DNA from: Ethanoligenens harbinense YUAN-3
GTDB lineage: Bacteria > Bacillota > Clostridia > Oscillospirales > Ethanoligenentaceae
DNA: 64,000 nt
Direction: 5' to 3'
NCBI RefSeq assembly: GCF_000178115.2
Contig: NC_014828.1
Coordinates: forward strand, 2,431,501 to 2,495,500
In this document: one piece after another, positions 45,952 through 56,250 of the stretch
Layout: every line of letters begins with the position of its first letter
How positions within the stretch are numbered: position 1 is the stretch's first letter
The notes under the pieces: generated by a model
What the model saw: only the letters and a program-made list of their open reading frames with translations
Databases searched by the model: none
What the model was told of the DNA's origin: nothing
Position numbers and translations under genes: made by a program

Positions 45952-46818
45952 TCAGTCCACCAGATAGATATGCCGGTCGTCAGCATGAATGTTCATGCTG
46001 ACGATTGTGCCTTTGATGGGGTTTTTTAATTGATAGAACTTTCTGGATTTCGAATCGATCCGGCAATACGCGCTTTCGGTGACAAAATCGATCCGCCCAT
46101 GGTTGGCACGGGAGAAGCTTTCCAGCAGGCTCAGGCCGGCGCCGCGCGGGTAATCCACGATGCCGTTCAAAGTTGAGTGTGTCTTGTCAAAAGCCCATTC
46201 CAGCGCTTTCTCATTGCTGAGACGGGTGTGCAGATAGCGGTTCACGTTGGTGCAGACCCCAACGCCGGCGTCATACACCGAAAAAGAAAAATGGTTGGAG
46301 CTGTTGATAAAGCCGCAGCAGAACACGCCGATCTCGCTTTTTCCATGTTCAAACGCGTTGGAAAAGATCTCGGTGATTTTGGAAATAAACTGGTTTTTCA
46401 ATGCGCTGCTCAGGTAGACGGGAGCACAGTTTAGAATCTTTTCAACCGTTGAATAAGTGTCTTCGATGCGCCGGAACCGGTTGAACGGAATAGAAGAGTT
46501 TTTCGAATCCAACTGCGTGCGATGTTTGGGGGAATAATAGCATCCGCAGATGCCCGCCTGCTTGAGGAACTGCGCAAGTTTTTGGTTGGCAATGTCGTAA
46601 CGGATGACGACCTCTTTGCCGTACTTGTCACCAAGATAGATAGACGACGCGACGAGCACCGCAAACGCGGGGTGCATATATCGATATTCACTCATGTCGA
46701 TCTCGATTCGGGAACAACCACCGGCCATGATGCATTGATGCAGCTGACCAAACATCTCATAGGAAGGTCTGCCCTGATACATGACCGTATTGAATTTGAA
46801 TATGCGGCATCCGTCCAC
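45952..46818 (-). CDS. GHKL ATPase with N-terminal STAS-like region
   Basis: 288 residues. The first ~95 residues resemble a STAS-like domain (SRIEIDMSEYRYMHPAFAVLV). Residues ~115-288 are HATPase_c: N box EIFSNAFEHG (Asn154), G1 box YDAGVGV (183-187), and PRGAGLSLLESF as G2. It lacks HisKA and receiver parts, so it is like anti-sigma kinases rather than a classic sensor kinase. First gene of a three-gene operon. Start GTG at 46818 with AGGTGAG upstream. Expected to bind ATP and phosphorylate or sequester a partner. Confidence 0.8.
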   Translation of the reverse strand: MDGCRIFKFNTVMYQGRPSYEMFGQLHQCIMAGGCSRIEIDMSEYRYMHPAFAVLVASSIYLGDKYGKEVVIRYDIANQKLAQFLKQAGICGCYYSPKHRTQLDSKNSSIPFNRFRRIEDTYSTVEKILNCAPVYLSSALKNQFISKITEIFSNAFEHGKSEIGVFCCGFINSSNHFSFSVYDAGVGVCTNVNRYLHTRLSNEKALEWAFDKTHSTLNGIVDYPRGAGLSLLESFSRANHGRIDFVTESAYCRIDSKSRKFYQLKNPIKGTIVSMNIHADDRHIYLVD

Positions 46819-47157
46819 CCACTCACCTGCTTTCCGGTCCAGACAGTCTGGATATCACGTCACGTTACGTTTTATTATACTTCAACAAATCAAAACCGCA
46901 ATAGATTCTGTATAAAAAGCGAAAAAAGGCTGACTTAAAATAAAACATCGCAAAACATCGGACCATACGCTATCTTTTCCTAAATAAAACGTTATAAATC
47001 AAAACGTAAAGGCTGCGGCATGGCACGCATGATTCCGGGCAACACACCGGGCAGATCACGCGGACATACCTTGCACCACAAGCCCAACCGGGCGGCCACC
47101 GGGAGCGGCGGGCATAAAAAACAGCCGATGTCAAAGGCATCCGCCATTCGGACCGGA
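46819..47157. other. Non-coding region upstream of the ATPase operon
   Basis: 339 bases. Holds the ATPase operon promoter, ACGTAACGTGACGTGAT-like repeats just downstream of it, a direct repeat AAAACATCG (about 46945-46961), and AACGTTATAAATCAAAACGT (about 46988-47007). The motif CGTTACGTTTT (46863-46873) recurs at 47696-47706 in the permease leader. No gene found. Confidence 0.45.
46874..46901 (-). promoter_or_regulatory. Probable promoter of the ATPase-STAS-PIN operon
   Basis: Minus strand TTGCGG (46896-46901) and TATAAT (46874-46879) with a 16-base spacer, 56 bases before the GTG start. The -35 box is weak. Confidence 0.5.
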
Positions 47158-47547
47158 TTACCGTGTTTTCGACTGTTCATCTGCCGGATACCGGATGCTT
47201 TCGTTGTGCTCATCAAGCTGCTCACGAAAATCCAGATAGCGGACCAGCTCCAGCTTGGAGTTATCAGACAAGTTTCGGAATTTCGTAATGATCCGCCACT
47301 CTTCAGACGAAAGCTGGCGGGGGTCGCCGAAATCCGTATGGTTCGGCATAAGGCTTTCCAATTGGATACCCAGCGTAGCACACATTTTAATAACGGTTTC
47401 AACGGCCATTCCATTGATGCCCGCCTTCAAGCCGCTCTTGATTGTGGAATATGGGATATCGGCCGCAAGGGCGAACTGACGTACGCTTTTGTATTTTCCT
47501 TTAATAAGCGCCAAAACAAATTCCGTTGTATCCATGTCGATCTTCAT
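47158..47547 (-). CDS. XRE-like helix-turn-helix regulator
   Basis: About 129 residues from ATG at 47547 (47535 is an alternative; neither has a strong ribosome site). The HTH is KSVRQFALAADIPYSTIKSG and the following helix ETVIKMCATLGIQLESLM. The C-terminal ~60 residues (SSEEWRIITKFRNLSDNSKLEL) are typical of phage-like XRE repressors. The frame stays open upstream to 47781 but that part looks non-coding. It is divergent from the permease and nitrogenase genes and may control them through the operator at 47644-47663. Confidence 0.8.
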   Translation of the reverse strand: MKIDMDTTEFVLALIKGKYKSVRQFALAADIPYSTIKSGLKAGINGMAVETVIKMCATLGIQLESLMPNHTDFGDPRQLSSEEWRIITKFRNLSDNSKLELVRYLDFREQLDEHNESIRYPADEQSKTR

Positions 47548-47569
47548 TTCTATCGTTTTTGATAATGAT

Positions 47570-47598
47570 AGCATAAATGCGGCGGTCCGTAAATGCAA
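47570..47598 (-). promoter_or_regulatory. Probable promoter of the XRE gene
   Basis: Minus strand TTGCAT (47593-47598) and TATGCT (47570-47575) with 17 bases between. Confidence 0.5.
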
Positions 47599-47637
47599 CG
47601 AATGGAAACGCGTGATAAACGGAATATCAAAAAGTGT

Positions 47638-47666
47638 TTGACAATAGACGAAATGTAGTCTATAAT
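47638..47666 (+). promoter_or_regulatory. Consensus sigma-A promoter of the permease unit
   Basis: TTGACA (47638-47643) and TATAAT (47661-47666), both perfect, with a 17-base spacer. It is the only strong promoter I see upstream of the metal transporter genes that precede vnfH. Confidence 0.88.
47644..47663. promoter_or_regulatory. Inverted repeat in the promoter spacer, probable operator
   Basis: ATAGAC and GTCTAT flank eight bases and fill the spacer of the permease promoter. AGACGAAAT recurs at 47675-47683. A bound repressor here would shut the promoter; the divergent XRE protein is the natural candidate. Confidence 0.6.
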
Positions 47667-47761
47667 AACAGCACAGACGAAATAAATCCGTTTTCGTTAC
47701 GTTTTGACACGATAAGTTCCGTGATGCATCGTTTTGCCAAACCGAATAACAAGAGGTCGAT

Positions 47762-47806
47762 GGAGCCCTTTTTAAGCGCAACGCTTAAAAAGGGCTCCTT
47801 TCTTTT
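47762..47806 (+). terminator. Leader terminator (attenuator) before the permease gene
   Basis: A perfect 17-pair stem (47762-47778 with 47782-47798), three-base loop, then TTTCTTTT. It lies 35 bases upstream of the permease ATG and about 95 bases after the transcription start, so the transport genes can only be transcribed by read-through or anti-termination. Confidence 0.85.
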
Positions 47807-47841
47807 GGGAATCATCTGCGCTACGAAAAGAAGGTGGAAAA

Positions 47842-48927
47842 ATGGAAATGGAAACTCAGAGCCGGATCGGGAAAGCCGTGAGAACAAAGACCCGCACACA
47901 CGACGGGGCCGACCATCTGGACATCCCGGTTCTCCCGCTCCTGATTGTCTCACTGATTGTCCTGTTTCTTCTTTCCATCAATTTGGGCAGATTCGGTATC
48001 CCCATCGACCAATTCGCCGGTTTCGTTCTGGATAAAACGTTTGGCATGCATTTTTCTTATCCCGCAACGATTGAAACTGTGCTGATGAACATCCGCATCC
48101 CGCGCATCTTCGCCGCGATCTTAGTGGGCACCGCGCTCTCTGCATCGGGCGCATCCTATCAGGGTCTGTTCAAAAACCCAATGGTCTCGCCCGATATTTT
48201 GGGGGCGGCTGCCGGCGCGGGCTTCGGAGCGGCGCTTGCGATCCTCCTTTCTTTCAACACCGTGGGCATCCAGATTTCCGCATTTGCTTTCGGCCTGCTC
48301 GCGGTCATGCTTTCTTATCTGTTGAGCCGTGCCATCGGCAAAGGCAGCAATGTAATCCTGATTCTGGTGCTGACCGGCATCGTCATGGAATCCATGTTCG
48401 CCGCGCTGACATCGGCCATCAAATATGTCGCCGACCCGGACAGCAAGCTGCCGGAGATCACATTCTGGCTCATGGGCAGCCTGTCGCGCCTGCTCGGCAT
48501 GGGGGATATTCTGAAGCTTCTGATTCCGGTCGGGATCGGCATTCTGCCGCTTTACCTTCTCCGCTGGAAAATCAATGTACTTTCCTTCGGAGAGGAAGAG
48601 GCCATCGCGATGGGTGTTAACACCAAAAGACTCCGGTTGGTCATCATCGCCTGCTCTACGCTGCTGACGGCCTGCGCGATCTCCGTCAGCGGGATGGTCG
48701 GGTGGGTCGGCCTTGTGGTGCCGCATATTTCCCGCATGCTGGTCGGGCCGAACTACAAAAAGCTGCTGCCGGTCTCCATGGTCACGGGCGGTATCTTTTT
48801 ACTCGCCGTCGATGATGTGGCCCGCAGCGCAATTTCGATCGAGATTCCGCTCGGTATCTTGACGGCGTTGATCGGGGCTCCGTTTTTTGTCTTCTTGCTG
48901 CTGCGCGGCAAGAAAGGGTGGCTGTAA
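47842..48927 (+). CDS. FecCD/BtuC-type ABC transporter permease
   Basis: 361 residues with about ten membrane helices. Family motifs: LMNIRIPRIFAAILVGTALS, GASYQGLFKNPMVSPDILG and GWVGLVVPHISRMLVG, the coupling helix to the ATPase. This importer class handles iron-siderophores, haem, B12 and, in some anaerobes, molybdate or tungstate. The binding lipoprotein follows, but no ATPase gene does. The position just before the V-nitrogenase operon suggests metal uptake for it. AAGGTGG precedes the ATG. Confidence 0.93.
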   Translation: MEMETQSRIGKAVRTKTRTHDGADHLDIPVLPLLIVSLIVLFLLSINLGRFGIPIDQFAGFVLDKTFGMHFSYPATIETVLMNIRIPRIFAAILVGTALSASGASYQGLFKNPMVSPDILGAAAGAGFGAALAILLSFNTVGIQISAFAFGLLAVMLSYLLSRAIGKGSNVILILVLTGIVMESMFAALTSAIKYVADPDSKLPEITFWLMGSLSRLLGMGDILKLLIPVGIGILPLYLLRWKINVLSFGEEEAIAMGVNTKRLRLVIIACSTLLTACAISVSGMVGWVGLVVPHISRMLVGPNYKKLLPVSMVTGGIFLLAVDDVARSAISIEIPLGILTALIGAPFFVFLLLRGKKGWL

Positions 48928-49010
48928 AACATCCTCACGCGCGGTTCGGCTCGCCTGGGCTTCTGTAAATCGATATACAACCATACAACAAAAGAAAGCA
49001 GGGGAAGCAA

Positions 49011-50177
49011 ATGTTTCAAAAGGAAAGAGAATGTAAAATCACAGGGCCGTTCCGGCTCCTGCTGCTGGCTTTGTGCTTCGCGCTGCTGTTTACGTTATAT
49101 GGATGTGCAAGCACAAACACAAAGATATCCGCCACTTCCTCGACTGATTCGAGCAGCACGACCAGAGTGGTCACCGATATGGCGGGCAGAAAGGTGACCA
49201 TTCCCAAAAACGTCACTCGGGTCGTCTCGCTGAGCAACAACACCTCGGTCGACACCTACATACTGGCCCCGGATAAACTGCTGGGCTGGAGCTTTACGCC
49301 CAAGACCGACGCAAAGCCCTATATCGACGACAAATACTTCAACCTTCCGGTGCTTGCGACCGACACCTCCAATTCGGCAAATTTTGAGAACATCATCGCA
49401 CTCAAGCCGGATGTGATTATCTGCTCCAATGAGGACGAGGTGTATCAGCCGGACGAACTGCAGTCCAAACTGGGCATTCCGGTCGTCTATGTGGATATTG
49501 AGCTAAAAAACACCGCGAAGGTTTACACTTTCCTAGGCGATGTGCTCGGTGTTCAGAGCCGCGCGAAAAAGCTTGCGGACAGCACGACAAAGGCGCTCGG
49601 CACGGTGGAAAAGGCAATGGCCAAAATTCCGGCCTCCAAAAAGCGCAAGGTTTATTACGCGGAAGGCGCCGATTGGCTTCAGACGGACATTTCGGGCAAT
49701 GTGCACGCGCAGGTCATCGATGTGGCGGGCGGCATCAATGTGGCGAACATCTCGGAGGACAAAACCGGCTCGATGGCGAAGGTCTCGCTGGAGCAGGTGA
49801 TTGCGTGGAATCCGGATGTCATCCTCGTGGGCGCGACCGCCGCAAAAGGCGGCTTCTATTCCAAAGTGTATTCAACGCCGGCATGGGCCGCCATCAACGC
49901 TGTGAAGAACAAACAGATCTATCAGATCCCCTCACTCCCCTTCAACTGGTTTGACCGCCCGCCGTCCGCCACGCGCATCCTCGGCGTGGAGTGGCTCGCA
50001 AACCTGCTCTATCCGGACACGGTGAAGCTGGACATGAAGAGCGAAACCAAAACGTATTACAATCTGTTCCTCCACAAAACGATCACCGACCAACAGGCAA
50101 GCGACATCCTGAACGTGGTTTCCTCCACGTCTTCCTCCAGCGCGTCTTCTGCAGCTTCTTCGACGGCGTCCAAATAA
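49011..50177 (+). CDS. ABC transporter metal/chelate-binding lipoprotein
   Basis: 388 residues. Lipoprotein signal with lipobox LYGC (Cys32), then a class III (BtuF/FhuD-like) binding protein: VTDMAGRKVTIPKNVTRVVS, the long backbone helix (about 155-185), and AWNPDVILVGATAAKGG. The tail is Ser-rich. It would deliver a metal chelate or oxyanion to the permease encoded 83 bases upstream. It ends 82 bases before vnfH. Ligand unknown; vanadate, molybdate or an iron chelate are the candidates. Confidence 0.9.
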   Translation: MFQKERECKITGPFRLLLLALCFALLFTLYGCASTNTKISATSSTDSSSTTRVVTDMAGRKVTIPKNVTRVVSLSNNTSVDTYILAPDKLLGWSFTPKTDAKPYIDDKYFNLPVLATDTSNSANFENIIALKPDVIICSNEDEVYQPDELQSKLGIPVVYVDIELKNTAKVYTFLGDVLGVQSRAKKLADSTTKALGTVEKAMAKIPASKKRKVYYAEGADWLQTDISGNVHAQVIDVAGGINVANISEDKTGSMAKVSLEQVIAWNPDVILVGATAAKGGFYSKVYSTPAWAAINAVKNKQIYQIPSLPFNWFDRPPSATRILGVEWLANLLYPDTVKLDMKSETKTYYNLFLHKTITDQQASDILNVVSSTSSSSASSAASSTASK

Positions 50178-50205
50178 CCGGCTGCCGGAAGGCCGCTTCC
50201 ATTCG

Positions 50206-50229
50206 GTATTTATAACTTTATATAAATAC
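50206..50229. promoter_or_regulatory. AT-rich palindrome upstream of vnfH
   Basis: GTATTTATA and TATAAATAC are perfect inverted arms separated by six bases, 30 bases before the vnfH ATG. The two TATA arms with a six-base gap resemble ModE-type Mo-boxes, but the outer bases differ. It may be an operator for metal-dependent control, or part of a promoter. Confidence 0.5.
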
Positions 50230-50259
50230 AAATTTATTATTTGAAAGGGGCCATTTTAA

Positions 50260-51087
<828 letters not shown>

Positions 51088-51233
51088 CGCAGGCAGAACT
51101 CCGACACAGTATACAAGAGGAACCTTCGCCCGTTTATCCAAAATTGCGCAAAAAACGGGAACGGTTTCATCGTCTGCCGGATGCGGCCCAAATTCGAACC
51201 TTGAAATTTGAACATTAAGTTGGGAGGATTTTT

Positions 51234-51551
51234 ATGAAAATGATTCGTGCGATTGTCCGTCCGGAAAAAGCCACGGACATTACCGATGGACTTTCCGAAG
51301 CCGGTTTCTATTCCATGACCAAATTCAACGTATTTGGCCGCGGCAAGCAGAAAGGCATCTCGGTCGGGCAGGTGCACTATGACGAGCTGCCTAAAACCAT
51401 GATCATGGTTGTGGTGGACGACGATGCGGTAGACGACGTCATCAAGGCCATCAGTTACAAGGCATACACCGGCAATTTCGGAGACGGCAAAATTTTCGTG
51501 AACACCGTGGACAATGCCTATACGGTGAGAACCGGCAAAAAAGGCCTATAA
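51234..51551 (+). CDS. nifI1: PII-like nitrogenase regulator NifI1
   Basis: 105 residues. GlnB/PII fold with MKMIRAIVRPEKATDITDGL, the T-loop region FNVFGRGKQKGISVG and GDGKIFVNTVDNAYTVRTG at the C-terminus. NifI1 and NifI2 form a complex that blocks the nitrogenase when 2-oxoglutarate is low, as known in methanogens and Firmicutes. It sits between H and D, the usual place. GGGAGGATTTTT precedes the ATG. The T-loop lacks the uridylylated Tyr of GlnB. Confidence 0.92.
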   Translation: MKMIRAIVRPEKATDITDGLSEAGFYSMTKFNVFGRGKQKGISVGQVHYDELPKTMIMVVVDDDAVDDVIKAISYKAYTGNFGDGKIFVNTVDNAYTVRTGKKGL

Positions 51552-51576
51552 GCTGAACGAAACGGAGGCAGACGTA

Positions 51577-51948
51577 ATGAAGGAGATCATCGCGATCATC
51601 CGCCCCAACAAAATGGAAAAGACCAAAGAGGCGTTGGACCGTCTCGGCTTCCCCAGCTTCACAGCTTCAGCCGTGATGGGGCGCGGCCACCAAAGGGGCA
51701 TTGCAGGTGAGGTTACGACGCCCATTGATACCAAAATGAAAGCTGCTGAAAAGGGCATCGGCATGAAGTTTATCCCCAAACGGATGATTTCGATTATTGT
51801 CGATGACAACAGCGTGGATGAGATACTAAAAACACTGATCGCCGTCAACCAAACCGCTCAAATCGGCGACGGCAAAATTTTTGTCTGCCCGCTTGAAGGT
51901 GCAGTCAGAGTCAGAACCAACGAAACAGGCACGGATGCGCTTATTTGA
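51577..51948 (+). CDS. nifI2: PII-like nitrogenase regulator NifI2
   Basis: 123 residues, longer than NifI1 as usual. PII fold: IIAIIRPNKMEKTKEALDRL, an extended T-loop (SAVMGRGHQRGIAGEV followed by TTPIDTKMKAAEKGIGMKF) and IGDGKIFVCPLEGAVRVRTNE. Works with NifI1, 25 bases upstream. ACGGAGGCAGACGTA precedes the ATG. Confidence 0.92.
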   Translation: MKEIIAIIRPNKMEKTKEALDRLGFPSFTASAVMGRGHQRGIAGEVTTPIDTKMKAAEKGIGMKFIPKRMISIIVDDNSVDEILKTLIAVNQTAQIGDGKIFVCPLEGAVRVRTNETGTDALI

Positions 51949-51961
51949 TTTCTAAGCATGA

Positions 51962-53464
<1,503 letters not shown>

Positions 53465-53466
53465 AT

Positions 53467-53805
53467 ATGTCGGAAAAAACCGAACAGCTCTTTCTGTATC
53501 TGCAGGAGCGCTGCCTGTTTCAGTTCCATTCCCGCTCGTGGGACAGAGAAGAAAACATCCATGTCACCTGCGAGGATCTGGTCAAACTGCTGACCGGTGA
53601 AAAAGTCCTCCGGGAAACTCCGGAAGACCGGTGCCACTATGCGGACGCCGTTTTGCTGGCTGAACAAGTCAAGGAGAAATTTCCCTGGATGCTCAAGCTC
53701 AGCGATGATGAGCGGCGTGACGTGATCCAGGGGGCATTTGAAAAACTCATGGACGTGACGGTAACCAATTCCCGCAACGCAGAATTGAACAACGAAAATT
53801 ACTGA
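53467..53805 (+). CDS. vnfG: Alternative nitrogenase delta subunit
   Basis: 112 residues from ATG at 53467, nine bases after AAAGGG and two bases past the vnfD stop. HSRSWDREENI is the hallmark of AnfG/VnfG, and the C-terminus TVTNSRNAELNNENY also fits. Only V- and Fe-only nitrogenases have this subunit, so it rules out a Mo enzyme. It binds the alpha subunit and may help cofactor insertion. Confidence 0.92.
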   Translation: MSEKTEQLFLYLQERCLFQFHSRSWDREENIHVTCEDLVKLLTGEKVLRETPEDRCHYADAVLLAEQVKEKFPWMLKLSDDERRDVIQGAFEKLMDVTVTNSRNAELNNENY

Positions 53806-53835
53806 TTCACAGGGAACAACAAAGAGGTGATATGA

Positions 53836-55221
<1,386 letters not shown>

Positions 55222-55953
55222 GCGCCGGCCTCTTCCGTCGGCTATAGCGGGCGGACTGTATCCTGCCAAATGGAACGGCAGGCGCCCGGTGCGGAAGTCG
55301 GATATCAATGGGGATATCCTGTCCATCCCTGAATACGGCGAAGGCCGCTCCCATACAGGCAAAACCGCTTTGCGATGGAACAGCCGTTCTTTTGGTCATC
55401 GCCCGCTCTCTTCCACGCCTTGTTTAAAAGCAGACGATCCATCGGTTTGAAAAGTACGGACAAGGCCTAATGAATATGGGAAAAGCGCTGGTAGCCCATG
55501 CTATCGGCGCTTTTTCCCAACGTGAGCAAGCCGATTGGGGCTTTGCATGCGGGCCCTTGGCGCTTCAAACGCTTTGTTTGCGGGCAAATGGCACTGCTTC
55601 CCGAGAATACACCCTGTCGCAACGGAATTCCCCAAAACGGCCGGATGTTTCAGTGAAAACGTGAAGATATCGAACGAAATTTGACAGTCACCATCAAAAT
55701 ATTGCAAACCTCCCAAATATGTGATAAGGTGTTTTACAACAAAACGGCACAAAAAGCAACAAATTGATTCATATCTTGACGGAATCTGCCGGGCAGAATC
55801 AAACGTAACGCATCATTACGAGATTTATCCGGCATGCAGCTCCAGGTATCCAAAACCGCCGTACGGTTCCGCCGATAACGCGTGATACGCCGAAAGCCGG
55901 GGGACGGCCCGTTTCAGAGTGACAAGCGACAGAACGCCTATGGAGGGATGCTT
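55222..55953. other. Long non-coding gap inside the nitrogenase island
   Basis: 732 bases. It contains a long hairpin (55478-55518) and an AT-rich segment (55670-55800) with TTGACA near 55682 and TTGACG near 55777, neither with a good -10 box at the right distance. Short frames have no ribosome site. It separates the structural operon from the assembly genes. Confidence 0.45.
55478..55518 (+). terminator. Long hairpin after vnfK, probable terminator
   Basis: GGGAAAAGCGC (55478-55488) pairs with GCGCTTTTTCCC (55507-55518); the inner bases extend the stem to about 18 pairs with two G-U pairs and a CCAT loop. The T run lies in the 3' arm rather than after it. It sits 257 bases past vnfK. Confidence 0.5.
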
Positions 55954-56175
55954 ATGAATTCGTATTCACACCTCACAAACGCGATGCTACAACGTGGGGT
56001 TCAACTCAAAGACATTGCTTCTGTACTTCAAGCGAGCGATACGACGGTATATAAAAAGATCCACGCGGAGACCTCCTTTACGTTTGAAGAGGCCAAAAAA
56101 ATACAGTCGGAACTCTTCCCGGATCTTTCGCTCACGTATCTGTTTGAAATCCAAGAAAAAATCTCTCCATATTAA
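55954..56175 (+). CDS. Small helix-turn-helix protein
   Basis: 73 residues from ATG at 55954, seven bases after GGAGGG; ATG at 55948 is too close to the site. HTH: VQLKDIASVLQASDTTVYKKI, then a helix FTFEEAKKIQSELFPD. It is like an XRE/Cro HTH with little else. It lies between the structural and assembly genes of the nitrogenase island, 75 bases before the E-like gene, so a local regulatory role is reasonable but unproven. Confidence 0.65.
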   Translation: MNSYSHLTNAMLQRGVQLKDIASVLQASDTTVYKKIHAETSFTFEEAKKIQSELFPDLSLTYLFEIQEKISPY

Positions 56176-56195
56176 AAAGCGCCAAGATCAATATC

Positions 56196-56223
56196 TTGCC
56201 TTCGTGCCATCGTTTCGTATGAT
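56196..56223 (+). promoter_or_regulatory. Possible promoter of the E/N-nifB-nifV unit
   Basis: TTGCCT (56196-56201) and TATGAT (56218-56223) with 16 bases between, 28 bases before the ATG at 56251. The short distance fits a brief leader with GATGGAGGAG as ribosome site. Confidence 0.5.
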
Positions 56224-56250
56224 ACATCAAGGATGGAGGAGTGAGCTGAA

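Noticed and set aside
55728-55745. GGCAC-A5-GC as a sigma-54 promoter
   Set aside because: The distance between GG and GC is eight bases, not ten.
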